Source: a virus. From it: 32,795 nt of DNA. The notes beneath the pieces are model-generated. The model did no database searches and was not told the DNA's origin. It saw nothing but the letters and a program-made list of their open reading frames with translations. The position numbers and the translations under genes were made by a program. The DNA is taken from the IMG/VR virus record IMGVR_UViG_3300006224_000025, positions 1 to 32,795 of that record. One strand, written 5' to 3'. This document shows positions 23,672 to 32,105 of the stretch, one piece after another (the stretch's first letter is position 1; every line of letters starts with the position of its first letter).

Positions 23672-24423
23672 TAGCACTTATTACACCAACTGGAGGAAGA
23701 CCTGAGCAGATACAACTCTGTGCTGGATTTATGGTACGTCAAGACTATAAAGGAGAAGTTCTCTGGGTAATTATTGATGATGGTATTCAGAAGACAACTG
23801 ATTGTATTACTAATGATTTCAGAGAAGGTTGGAAAATAATAAAGATATTTCCAGAGGAGAAATGGAAACCCGGTGGAAACACACAGGCTCGCAATCTTTT
23901 GTTAGGAATTGAGGAAGTCGAAAATTATGAGGTAGAACTGATTTTTATAGTTGAGGACGATGATTATTATTCTCCACAGTATCTGCGTAAAATGATAGAA
24001 GGGGCAGGAGGTTATGATTTAATTGGGGAACAGAATACTGTATATTATAATCCAGTTATGAGGAGGTATAGGTATAATAGAAATGATAGACATGCAAGTT
24101 TGTTTCAGGTTGCATTTAGACCGACGGTGATTTCTCTATTTAAAACGGTCTGTAAGGTTAAACAACGTTTTGTTGATATTATACTTTTCAAGATGGCTTC
24201 TATGTATATGATAAAACTATATGATAGTAACCAGCATTTTGCGATAGGAATAAAAGGGCTTGGGGGACGTCCAGGAATAGGGCAAGGACATAGGTTAGGA
24301 ATGAGAATGGAGGCTGATTTGTCGATGACAGAATTAAAGAAGTTGATAGGAGAGGATTATGTTTTTTATAAAGATATGTATGAACCAACCAGTATTCATA
24401 ACAGGGGTAGAAAGATCAGGTAG
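23668..24423 (+). CDS. GT-A (family 2-like) glycosyltransferase
   Basis: This 251-residue protein starts LITPTGGRPEQIQLCAGFM, followed by the nucleotide-site strand VIIDDG (about 34-39). A clear metal site FIVEDDDYYSP (about 93-103) follows, where the Asp cluster would hold the metal and nucleotide sugar. This is a more complete enzyme than its upstream paralogue. The C-terminal part holds basic segments. Its end overlaps the sulfotransferase start by 44 nt. It lies in the modification cassette and probably adds a sugar to a virion protein or glycan. Confidence 0.8.
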   Translation: MIALITPTGGRPEQIQLCAGFMVRQDYKGEVLWVIIDDGIQKTTDCITNDFREGWKIIKIFPEEKWKPGGNTQARNLLLGIEEVENYEVELIFIVEDDDYYSPQYLRKMIEGAGGYDLIGEQNTVYYNPVMRRYRYNRNDRHASLFQVAFRPTVISLFKTVCKVKQRFVDIILFKMASMYMIKLYDSNQHFAIGIKGLGGRPGIGQGHRLGMRMEADLSMTELKKLIGEDYVFYKDMYEPTSIHNRGRKIR

Positions 24424-25054
24424 TTCTTTAATTGCCAAAATATTAGATATCTGTGGAGTATTTAAAGGTAATACTTCAACGATGTATGAAAATATTGAGG
24501 TAAGAACCAAACTTGCTTCCTACATTGCACAGAATATTAATAATGGAGAATTTATACCAAATATTCAACAATTGAATATACCTGTAGATTGGAGGAAGAA
24601 AATTGATGATATTTTAGGTCAAGAAGGATATAAGAATGGTTTATGGTTTTTAAAAGGAGCTCAGTTAGCACAGACTTGGCCAGTATGGAACTATGCATAC
24701 CCTAATGCCAGATGGCTGATTGTCAGGCGGAGAACAGGTGATATAATACAGTCCTGTATTAAGACAGGGTATATGCGTATCTTTAAAGATGAGGCAAATC
24801 TACAGGCGATAGGCGTAGGAAGTGAGGAGGAGGGATGGAAATGGTGGGTACATCAATATGAAAAGGCATTTGTTGGCATGATAGAGGCTGGATTGGATTG
24901 CAAGATAATTTGGCCTGAGAGAATGGTAAGAGGTGATTATCAACAGGTGTATGAAACATTGGAATGGTTAGGATTGAAATGGAGCAGTAAGATAGTTGAA
25001 ATAATAGATCCCATGTTAATTAAAAGTAGGAGGAAAGAACAATGGCATGCGTAA
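24380..25054 (+). CDS. Sulfotransferase-like protein
   Basis: This 224-residue protein runs from ATG 24380; an ATG at 24359 would add seven residues. FITGVERSGSSLIAKIL (6-22) is the 5'-phosphosulfate-binding loop of PAPS sulfotransferases. RWLIVRRRTGDIIQSCIKT (111-129) supplies the 3'-phosphate-binding Arg and Ser. The enzyme would move sulfate from host PAPS to a hydroxyl, most plausibly on the glycan made by the preceding genes. The last 13 nt overlap the connector gene, whose AGGAGG lies inside this one. A sulfotransferase in the structural operon of a phage is unusual. Confidence 0.8.
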   Translation: MNQPVFITGVERSGSSLIAKILDICGVFKGNTSTMYENIEVRTKLASYIAQNINNGEFIPNIQQLNIPVDWRKKIDDILGQEGYKNGLWFLKGAQLAQTWPVWNYAYPNARWLIVRRRTGDIIQSCIKTGYMRIFKDEANLQAIGVGSEEEGWKWWVHQYEKAFVGMIEAGLDCKIIWPERMVRGDYQQVYETLEWLGLKWSSKIVEIIDPMLIKSRRKEQWHA

Positions 25055-25449
25055 CATCAGAAGAGGTTTTAGCAATAATGAATGGATGTCCGTTGACTAC
25101 AAGTGAACAGATAGATCCGTTTATTTTATCAGCCCATGCTTTTATAGCAAGAGTGTTGGCAGAAAATACCACGGTAACAGCAGCACAGAAGGCAGAACTT
25201 GAGAAATGGCTTACCGCTCATTTGATTGCTTCCATCTATGGTAGTAATGGAAGTGGAGGAGCTGGTGGTACTGTCAAGCGAGAAAAAGTGGGTGAGGCAG
25301 AAATAGAATATGCTGTACCAAAGGCTGGAACAGGATTAGATGGTACAGTATATGGGCAGATGGTAAAACAGCTTGATCCAACAGGTCTATTGGCTTTGGC
25401 TGGTAAGAAGGCAGCAAGTATTTATGCAGTAAAACAATTTGAAGAATGA
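25042..25449 (+). CDS. Head-tail connector (adaptor) protein
   Basis: In this 135-residue protein, the helical N-terminus CVTSEEVLAIMNG, ITTSEQIDPFILSAHAFIARVLAE-type segment and AELEKWLTAHLIAS match gp6/DUF4054-like adaptors that ring the bottom of the portal. A Gly-rich loop and a C-terminal helix (GLLALAGKKAASIYAV) follow, as usual. AGGAGG at 25028-25033 lies 8 nt before the start, inside the sulfotransferase gene. It is the first gene of the neck module. It overlaps the next gene by 4 nt. Confidence 0.75.
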   Translation: MACVTSEEVLAIMNGCPLTTSEQIDPFILSAHAFIARVLAENTTVTAAQKAELEKWLTAHLIASIYGSNGSGGAGGTVKREKVGEAEIEYAVPKAGTGLDGTVYGQMVKQLDPTGLLALAGKKAASIYAVKQFEE

Positions 25450-25835
25450 GTGGTGTAACTGATTTAGTAGCAAGTGCTTGTACGCAGACATGCGTGTATT
25501 GGGGAAATCCAGTACAGGATGGATATGGAGGTAGTACATATGATGCTCCTGTTGAGATTGCTTGTCGTTGGGAAGGTAAAATCCAACTTGTTAAGGGTTT
25601 TGATATGAAAGGTAATACTATTGAATACATTGGGATAGTATATGTCATTCAAGACTTAGATCAAGATGGTTGTTTGTTATTGGGTACATTGGCAGATTTA
25701 ACCCCTGAGGCGGTAACTAAACCTTTGACACAAGATGGAGTATACATAATAAAACAATTTGAAAAAATCCCGGTATTAAGATCTACTACGGAATTTGTAC
25801 GCAAAGCATTTTTAACACAATGGCAATATAGATAA
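25446..25835 (+). CDS. Probable head closure (stopper) protein
   Basis: This 129-residue beta-rich protein has TCVYWGNPVQDGYGGSTYDAPVEIACRWEG near the start and GIVYVIQDLDQDGCLLLG in the middle, the layout of head-closure or stopper proteins (SPP1 gp16/lambda FII position). It ends VRKAFLTQWQYR. Identity is inferred from length, fold type and place between the adaptor and the HK97 gp10-like gene. Start overlaps the previous stop (ATGA). Confidence 0.65.
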   Translation: MSGVTDLVASACTQTCVYWGNPVQDGYGGSTYDAPVEIACRWEGKIQLVKGFDMKGNTIEYIGIVYVIQDLDQDGCLLLGTLADLTPEAVTKPLTQDGVYIIKQFEKIPVLRSTTEFVRKAFLTQWQYR

Positions 25836-25836
25836 T

Positions 25837-26409
25837 ATGGCAGGCTGGGTTTATTTTGATCAAATAGGGATCCCGAGATCAAGTATAGAAGGGGTTGATA
25901 GAGTTATATCTAATATTAATAAAGAATTCTCTCATCTCCATGATATGAATCTTAGAGGATTGATTAAAGCTGCTGCACTAATTCATTATGAGACGGTAAA
26001 AGGAGATGTTAGAGTACCAGTTGATTATGGTAATTTAAAGGCGAGTTGGTTTGTAACAACTTCCAAAGGAAAATTACAGGCTGGAGGAGGTAAAACACAC
26101 ACACCAGAGGGTGCAGGAGGATCATTTAAAGGACCTGCAGCAGGAATGTTAGGTGCAGGTCATGCCGCAATATTAACGGAAATGAAGGCAAAAGCAGAAG
26201 CATTATCCAAGGTATATAAAGGTCCTTTTTTGATTATGGGGTATAGTGCTAATTATGCATTGTGGGTACATGAAATGCTTGATCCAGGAATAAAGTGGAA
26301 AGCAGAAAAATCAGGTCCTAAATGGTTTGAAGCAGCTTTAAAGAAACATAAGAATAATTTGATTAAGGTTGTTGCTGGAGGAGGTCGTATTAAAAACTAT
26401 AAGGTATGA
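25837..26409 (+). CDS. Tail completion / neck protein, HK97 gp10-like
   Basis: In this 190-residue protein, the family core is visible: helical start, then PVDYGNLKASWFV near residue 67-79 and the segment GYSANYALWVHE near 138-149, which pairs with a C-terminal KWFEAALKKHKNNL helix. These proteins act in tail completion or join the tail to the head. The Gly-rich middle insertion is longer than in typical short relatives. It is followed with overlap by the terminator gene. Confidence 0.8.
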   Translation: MAGWVYFDQIGIPRSSIEGVDRVISNINKEFSHLHDMNLRGLIKAAALIHYETVKGDVRVPVDYGNLKASWFVTTSKGKLQAGGGKTHTPEGAGGSFKGPAAGMLGAGHAAILTEMKAKAEALSKVYKGPFLIMGYSANYALWVHEMLDPGIKWKAEKSGPKWFEAALKKHKNNLIKVVAGGGRIKNYKV

Positions 26410-26798
26410 ATGCACCAAGTGAAGATGTAAAAGATATGCTATTAGCAGATACTGAGTTAGGCTTAACCTTTGCTGAGGATCTTTTTATTAACAGAGAGCC
26501 TGCAACTCCTGATAATGTGGTAACCATATTTGATTCTTATGGTTCTCCTCCATATATTGGATTAACAAATACAGGATATGAATACCCATCCATACAGATT
26601 CGTGCTCGTGGGAATGATTCAAGAGTAACTTTTAATCTATTAAATGAAATATATTTATCATTACATGGCCGGGCACACGAGACATGGAATGATACATTAT
26701 ATGAGTCCATTATTTGTACCAACGTTCCAACTTTATTGGATTGGGATGATAATGGCAGATGCAGATTTATTATTAACTTAAATTTACAAAGGAGGTAA
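26406..26798 (+). CDS. Tail terminator protein
   Basis: This 130-residue protein has a helical start (SEDVKDMLLADTELGL), then DNVVTIFDSYGSPPYIG, YPSIQIRARG and NEIYLSLHGRAHETWN, closing with RFIINLNLQRR. This matches minor-capsid/terminator proteins such as those with the fold of lambda gpU. It would cap the tail tube and fix its end. It lies between the gp10-like gene and the tail tube gene, the usual spot. Overlap with the previous gene is 4 nt. Confidence 0.75.
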   Translation: MNAPSEDVKDMLLADTELGLTFAEDLFINREPATPDNVVTIFDSYGSPPYIGLTNTGYEYPSIQIRARGNDSRVTFNLLNEIYLSLHGRAHETWNDTLYESIICTNVPTLLDWDDNGRCRFIINLNLQRR

Positions 26799-26800
26799 AA

Positions 26801-27235
26801 ATGGCAAGTAATGCTATTGCTGGTGTTGGAACACTATTTCGCAGATGGGATACATCTACGGGGTGGGCATCCATCGCTGAGGTAAACTCAATAACAGGAC
26901 CTGGAATGACCAGAGACTTTATTGATGTAACGTCATTGGACTCCACTGGTGGATATCGTGAATTCATCGCTGGGTTTCGTGATGGGGGTACTGTGACTCT
27001 CGCAATGAACTTCACTCGTGCAACATACGATATTATGAAGGCCGATTTCGAGAGTGATGACGATGTTCTTTATGAAATTGTTCTACCGGATGCTGATGTA
27101 ACTTCTCTGGAATTTATGGGATTGGTAACAGAATTACCACTCACTATTCCAGTAGATGACAAAGTTACAGCTGATGTGACTATTAAAGTCAATGGGCAGG
27201 TAACGGTGAACTCTGGAACAGGAACGGGTGCATAA
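26801..27235 (+). CDS. Major tail tube protein, lambda gpV-like
   Basis: In this 144-residue protein, EVNSITGPGMTRDFIDVTSLDSTGGYREFIAGFRDGGTV is the diagnostic stretch, followed by FMGLVTELPLTIPVDDKVTADVTIKVNGQVTV, the standard end of tail tube proteins. It would form stacked hexameric rings. No Ig-like extension is present. AGGAGG at 26790-26795 lies 5 nt before the ATG. A weak hairpin terminator follows the gene. No sheath gene precedes it, which supports a siphovirus. Confidence 0.92.
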   Translation: MASNAIAGVGTLFRRWDTSTGWASIAEVNSITGPGMTRDFIDVTSLDSTGGYREFIAGFRDGGTVTLAMNFTRATYDIMKADFESDDDVLYEIVLPDADVTSLEFMGLVTELPLTIPVDDKVTADVTIKVNGQVTVNSGTGTGA

Positions 27236-27243
27236 TCAAACTG

Positions 27244-27264
27244 GTCCTAATCAAGGATTTTTTT
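27244..27264 (+). terminator. Weak terminator after the tail tube gene
   Basis: TCCT (27245-27248) pairs with AGGA (27254-27257) around AATCA, followed by seven T. The core CTAATCAAG is the same as in the hairpin after the capsid gene. The short stem implies partial termination, giving more tube than chaperone message. Confidence 0.55.
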
Positions 27265-27292
27265 AATAACAAATAATTGGAGGTTAATCAAA

Positions 27293-27718
27293 ATGGCTTT
27301 ATTAAACAGAGAACTTCTTCTAAAGAGAGAAGTATTGGAAGTAACCCGGGTAGACTTAGGCCCGGATGAATTTGTTTTCGTACGTCAAATGACGGGACGT
27401 GAACGTGATGTGTTTGAACAGTCCTTGTTAAAGAAGAATAGGGATGGAAAGGGAACAATCATAGGTTATGAACAATCTACTGAGGACTTCCGTGCTAAAT
27501 TGGCTGTGGTTACCATATGTGATGAAGAAGGTAACCTATTACTGAGACCGGGAGATTTCTCAGTATTGAGTCAAAGTATGAGTGCAAGGAAACTGGAAAA
27601 AATTATAAATGTTGCCCAGAAAATAAATGCAATATCAGAGGAAGATAAGGAGGCAATAGTAAAAAACTCAGATGCCGTCCCGGACGGCAATTCCAGTTTA
27701 GACTCTGTAGAGAGTTAG
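27293..27718 (+). CDS. Tail assembly chaperone, gpG-like
   Basis: This is a 141-residue protein with a beta-rich N-terminus (EVTRVDLGPDEFVFVRQMTGRERDVFEQSL) and a helical C-terminus, typical of tail chaperones that bind the tape measure. GGAGG at 27279-27283 lies 9 nt before the ATG. Near its end, at 27661-27667, the sequence A AAA AAC in the zero frame permits a -1 shift into the following frame. The TAG-terminated product is the short form; the shifted product is the long one. Confidence 0.85.
   Translation: MALLNRELLLKREVLEVTRVDLGPDEFVFVRQMTGRERDVFEQSLLKKNRDGKGTIIGYEQSTEDFRAKLAVVTICDEEGNLLLRPGDFSVLSQSMSARKLEKIINVAQKINAISEEDKEAIVKNSDAVPDGNSSLDSVES
27661..27688 (+). promoter_or_regulatory. 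Programmed -1 ribosomal frameshift signal
   Basis: A AAA AAC (27661-27667) is in the correct phase (GTA AAA AAC). After a 6-nt spacer comes the perfect inverted repeat GCCGTCC C GGACGGC (27674-27688), which can fold as a 5-6 bp GC-rich stem. The overlap of open frames extends on both sides. All elements of a canonical signal are present. Confidence 0.92.
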
Positions 27719-28125
27719 GTATTATCCATCCAGATTACCTATTGGATGGAACGGTTGATGTTTACAGGATCTTTGGTGTTCCTTTTATGGTGAGAATCAG
27801 AAAAGGATTAACATTAAACCAATTGATTGAATGGGAAGCATACGACAGGTTAGATCCAATAGGTACATGGAGGGACGATTTTAGGATTGCGGCTTTAGAT
27901 ACCATAGTAACAAATTTGGCTATTGATATACATGGAAAGAAAGGTTCAAAACATAAAGAGATATCAGATTTTATGCCAGATTGGTCAGGTGAAGGTAAAG
28001 TGAAAAAGATGCAGAGTGTAGAAGAAATGAAAGAATTCCTTTTAGGTTTTGCAAAGAAACAAAATAAAAGAATAGGTATTCAATCCAAAAAGGTAACACC
28101 TAATAAAACAAAGAGAAATGGCTGA
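27667..28125 (+). CDS. gpT-like extension, expressed by -1 frameshift
   Basis: After the shift at 27661-27667, reading continues at 27667 without a stop to 28125. The segment FRLCRELGIIHPDYLLDG is of the kind that normally begins the T part of lambda-type GT fusions. The fusion would be 125 + 152 = 277 residues. An ATG at 27742 exists but has no ribosome site, and the coding pattern extends upstream of it, so independent start is unlikely. The C-terminus is basic and charged. The last 8 nt overlap the tape measure start. Confidence 0.85.
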   Translation, partial: LRCRPGRQFQFRLCRELGIIHPDYLLDGTVDVYRIFGVPFMVRIRKGLTLNQLIEWEAYDRLDPIGTWRDDFRIAALDTIVTNLAIDIHGKKGSKHKEISDFMPDWSGEGKVKKMQSVEEMKEFLLGFAKKQNKRIGIQSKKVTPNKTKRNG

Positions 28126-31100
28126 CATGGGTTCGATGTATGCTACCTTGGGCATACGATTAAAGGGAATTGCAGAGGCTCAGAAGACTATGCAGAATAT
28201 GCTTCGTTCTGTACAGAGAGAAGCGGATAGGACGAGATCCAGATTACAGGCTTTGGAAACTCAAGCAAAATCTACAGGAGATAAAACAAAGAATACTTTC
28301 AGGGGTATGCCTGCTGCAATTGCTCCTGTTACAAAATCAATAGATCAGCTTTCCGCATCAATATTTGCTTCAGCTCAAAGGTGGAGAACCTTTGGATATT
28401 TAGCATCCATTGTATTGACTGCTCCAATGGTAATGGCAGGTAAGGCAGCATTAAAAACAGCTTCCGATTTTGAATATGCTATGAATAAGGTTGTAGGATT
28501 AGTTGGAATGCCTCGTGAGGAAATGGAGAAGTTCAAACAGGAAATAATAAAAATGGGTCCAGAGGTAGGACAATCCATTCAAGCATTAGCGGAAGCATTT
28601 TACTATATCACATCTGCCGGGTTTAAAGAAGGAACAGAGGCAATGAAAATATTAGGGACTGCAGCAAAGATGTCCACTGCTGGAATGGGAGAAGCAGCGG
28701 ATATTGCAAAACTGTTGGTATTTTCTATGAATGCCTACAAGAAAGAAGGATTAACTTCTACAAGAGCAGCAGATGTGTTTACGGCAGCGGTTAGGGAGGG
28801 TGCTATTGAAGCAGATGGATTTTCTACTGCTATGCAATCAGTATTGCCTATTGCTTCAGCCATGGGACTTGGTATTGAGCAGGTGGCAGGTTCTATGGCT
28901 GCTATGTCATTACAAGGAGCTTCTGCAGCAAATGCTGCTACATATTTAAAAGGTATGCTTAACTCTTTATTAAAAATCAAACCAGGAAGTGGAGCAGCAA
29001 AAGCATTAAAAGAGTTTGGAGTAACAGCAGAAGATTTGTATGCTACATTAAAACAAGAAGGAGGTTTATTAAAGGTACTGGTTCAGTTACAAGACCTTTC
29101 AAATAGGACGACAGGTAATATGTTCTTGAAGAGTATTTTTAGGGACATTAGAGGTATGACAGGAGCTTTGTCATTGGTTGGACAGAACTTAGAATATAAT
29201 GACAAGGTTATGAAGAGTGTAGCTGCTGCAAATGGTGATTATGGAAGGTCATTTAGTGCTGTTGCTCAAGGAATGGATAAGAGAATAAAATCCATGAAAT
29301 CTACAATGGAGACAATTCGAAATACATTTGGAGAATCCTTTGGTCAGATTATGTTACCTGTATTAGAATTTCTTGTAAAGATATTAAAATCCATTGTTAC
29401 CTGGTTTGATAATCTTAGTGACGGTTTAAAGAAGTCCATTGTCTATGCAGGTGCCCTTGTAGCTGCAATAGGTCCATTAGCTTTATTAGGTAGTGTTTTA
29501 AAATATGCATATGGTGGATTCTTTATGACTTTCATTAAATGGATCAGGGCATCCAGACTTGCTGTAAAAGGATTAACAGGAGATCTTGTTGCAATGGAGA
29601 CCGCAGCGAAAACAGCTCCTTGGATTACTAATTCTATTAAAGCATTCGCTGCATATAAATTAGCCGTTGGTGGATGGAAGGGTGTAATGCTTGGTGCTAC
29701 CAAAACATTGGCAAACTTTGGTAGAGTAGCATTAGGTTCAGGAATAGGGGCTCTTGCTGCTGGAATAGCATTTGGAACTATTAAGATTATTAAATTCCAT
29801 AAAGAAGCTAAAAGGGCTTACCAAGAAAGTGACATCTTTAATACAACGATGATCAAGGTTAATGATACAATGAAAAAGTTCAATGAAATCACCTCTGAGG
29901 ATATTGGAATGATGACATTGGATGAGATGACACAAAATCAAGAGAAGGCAAGGAAGGTATGGGAACAGGCCTACAGGATGTATAACCAGTTCCAGGAGAA
30001 TAAAAAGATGGCTAATCAAAGTGATAGAGTAAATAACAAACTTGCTAAGGAACAACTTGAAAATCTAAATTTTGCCAAAAAGGCGTATGAAGATATTGGT
30101 ACTGCTATTACTGCATATAAGAAGAGAATGGAGGAGGCAAGAAAAGCTGCAATAGCCCTACAGGCGGAAGAGGATGCAGAGGAAGTGGTTACATATAATA
30201 ATGAGTTACAGGCTATTTGGAATGATATGATGGATGCCATGGCTGGATTACAAACAATGGCAACAATCAATAAAGATCTGGGAAAACCATTTGATTTAGC
30301 AGATGAGCAAGCTAAAAAACTTACAAGTACCTTGGAAACACTTGTAGGTGAGAAGTGGAAATTAACCATAGAGCATCCTATGATTAAATCACTGATTGTT
30401 TGGTTGAAAGAATTAGGTATTGATTTTACTGAAGTAGGACAGGCTTCTTCCAAATTTATGAATGAGCTCAATGCTGATCTTGCTGCAATAGACATGAAGA
30501 AATTAATACTTGGTCCAGATTTTGATAGGAATACAGCCAAGTTGGATGTCTATACGAAAGCAGTAGATCAGTATATTAATATATTAACAACACCTATAGA
30601 TTCCTCTGGGTTAATATTAACGCCTACACCAGACCAATTAAAGAAACTCGATGAGTTAATTGGGGGAATGAATAAGTACAGTAAGGTAGTACAAGATGCT
30701 GTAGATAAGGAGACATTAGACATCCTTAATGCAGAGGCTAATGCTTTTGGTAATCTGGCAGGTAAGATAGAGGTTGTACGTTACAAACTACAAGCAGCCG
30801 AACGTGATTTGCGGGCTTTATTTCTTAAGAAAAACAAAGGTCTTGTCTCTGAGGAAGAAATACAGAATGCTATTCGTAATATTCAGAAGTTACAAACGGC
30901 TATGATTGATTTGGAAGCAAAGTCTGAGATGACACATCTGCAGAACATGAATGATGTAATGGGTACCGCCAGTTCCGCTTCTGATTTGCTTTCTGGATAT
31001 ATGTCTGTATTGGATAGTAAATTGAGGTACCTTTCAGATACAGGTAAGGGTGCTACAATGCAATTCAAAATTCTTGCTGAGGAGTTAAGAAGTATGCAGT

Positions 31101-32101
31101 GGCTCGATAAAGGTATAGGGATGTTGACGGATACCTTTGATGGGTTTGTTGATATCATTATAGAAGGAGGAGATGAAACCCAAACACTTGGAGAAAAGCT
31201 GGATAAGTTTATATTACAAACATTAAAAGATATTGTTGCTGAGATGATAAAAGCAGCAGCCAAGGCTCTTATTCTACAAGCAGCCATGTCTCGGATAAAA
31301 GGAACAAATATGGATGTTGGTGCCTCCTTAATGGAAAGCATAGAGGGAGGAATTAAAATGTTAATGGAAGGATTCAATAAGAAGAATACAATTCCAATAC
31401 CGGGACTTATAGCACCAACACAGAACATTGGTGGAATTGGTGAAAAAGCAAATATATCCAGTCTAAGTGGAATCACAGGTATTGCCAATCTTTTTAAGCC
31501 TAAGGAAATTGAAAACACTACCAAGGCTTTAGAGGGATTAACCAATGCAACAGATACATATAATGGAATTATAGGAGGAACTCCTGCATTAATGGAAGGA
31601 GTTGCAAAAGCCACTAAAATGTTAGGTACAGCACAGGCAGCAAGTACAATGGCAACTAAGGCTGTGACGGCAGTAGATGCTGCCTCTATTCCTGTTAAAG
31701 AGGCTTCGGCAACAGCTTCCTTTACGGAGGCAGGGGCATCTATGATGAAGGGTGCTGCCAAGATACCTTTCCCATTAAACATGCTTGCCATTGCGGCCAG
31801 TGTTGCCCTTGTTCTTGGTTCTATTGCTGCAATAATGGCGGCTTCTAAGATGGCAAAAGGTGGAGAAATTCCTCCTGGTTATCCTAATGATACTTTCCCG
31901 GCTTGGCTTACATCTGGAGAAACAGTTATTCCAAAAGGAGGAATGAGTGCTCTATTAGAAAATTCATTTAACAATATACTTCCATTGGATAAGATAAAAA
32001 CAAAAGAACCTGAATTTGAAGGTGTTGTACGTTTTGAAATAGAAGGGGATAGGTTAGTTGGTATATTAAAGAAACAAGGTAAGAAATTATCAATATATTA
32101 A
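28118..32101 (+). CDS. Tape measure protein
   Basis: In this 1327-residue protein, residues about 105-350 match the TP901-type tape measure core: ASDFEYAMNKVVGLVGMPREEM, then ALAEAFYYITSAGFK, GMGEAADIAKLLVFSMNAY and AMGLGIEQVAGSMAAMS. Long helical coiled-coil regions and several hydrophobic patches (about 92-110, 440-470, 535-558, 1215-1240) follow. The C-terminus has MAKGGEIPPGYPNDTFPAWLTSGETVIP (about 1245-1272), common at tape measure ends. Using about 0.15 nm per residue, the tail would be about 200 nm long. It overlaps the chaperone gene by 8 nt. Confidence 0.95.
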   Translation: MADMGSMYATLGIRLKGIAEAQKTMQNMLRSVQREADRTRSRLQALETQAKSTGDKTKNTFRGMPAAIAPVTKSIDQLSASIFASAQRWRTFGYLASIVLTAPMVMAGKAALKTASDFEYAMNKVVGLVGMPREEMEKFKQEIIKMGPEVGQSIQALAEAFYYITSAGFKEGTEAMKILGTAAKMSTAGMGEAADIAKLLVFSMNAYKKEGLTSTRAADVFTAAVREGAIEADGFSTAMQSVLPIASAMGLGIEQVAGSMAAMSLQGASAANAATYLKGMLNSLLKIKPGSGAAKALKEFGVTAEDLYATLKQEGGLLKVLVQLQDLSNRTTGNMFLKSIFRDIRGMTGALSLVGQNLEYNDKVMKSVAAANGDYGRSFSAVAQGMDKRIKSMKSTMETIRNTFGESFGQIMLPVLEFLVKILKSIVTWFDNLSDGLKKSIVYAGALVAAIGPLALLGSVLKYAYGGFFMTFIKWIRASRLAVKGLTGDLVAMETAAKTAPWITNSIKAFAAYKLAVGGWKGVMLGATKTLANFGRVALGSGIGALAAGIAFGTIKIIKFHKEAKRAYQESDIFNTTMIKVNDTMKKFNEITSEDIGMMTLDEMTQNQEKARKVWEQAYRMYNQFQENKKMANQSDRVNNKLAKEQLENLNFAKKAYEDIGTAITAYKKRMEEARKAAIALQAEEDAEEVVTYNNELQAIWNDMMDAMAGLQTMATINKDLGKPFDLADEQAKKLTSTLETLVGEKWKLTIEHPMIKSLIVWLKELGIDFTEVGQASSKFMNELNADLAAIDMKKLILGPDFDRNTAKLDVYTKAVDQYINILTTPIDSSGLILTPTPDQLKKLDELIGGMNKYSKVVQDAVDKETLDILNAEANAFGNLAGKIEVVRYKLQAAERDLRALFLKKNKGLVSEEEIQNAIRNIQKLQTAMIDLEAKSEMTHLQNMNDVMGTASSASDLLSGYMSVLDSKLRYLSDTGKGATMQFKILAEELRSMQWLDKGIGMLTDTFDGFVDIIIEGGDETQTLGEKLDKFILQTLKDIVAEMIKAAAKALILQAAMSRIKGTNMDVGASLMESIEGGIKMLMEGFNKKNTIPIPGLIAPTQNIGGIGEKANISSLSGITGIANLFKPKEIENTTKALEGLTNATDTYNGIIGGTPALMEGVAKATKMLGTAQAASTMATKAVTAVDAASIPVKEASATASFTEAGASMMKGAAKIPFPLNMLAIAASVALVLGSIAAIMAASKMAKGGEIPPGYPNDTFPAWLTSGETVIPKGGMSALLENSFNNILPLDKIKTKEPEFEGVVRFEIEGDRLVGILKKQGKKLSIY

Positions 32102-32105
32102 TCAC

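Noticed and set aside
27742-28125. Independent gene starting at ATG 27742
   Set aside because: No ribosome site, and the coding pattern extends upstream to the slippery heptamer; frameshift expression is better.
30883-31791. Long minus-strand frame (302 codons) inside the tape measure gene, and similar frames opposite the giant repeat gene
   Set aside because: They mirror Ala/Gly-rich coding strands, which lack stop-forming codons on the complement; the + strand genes are well supported.
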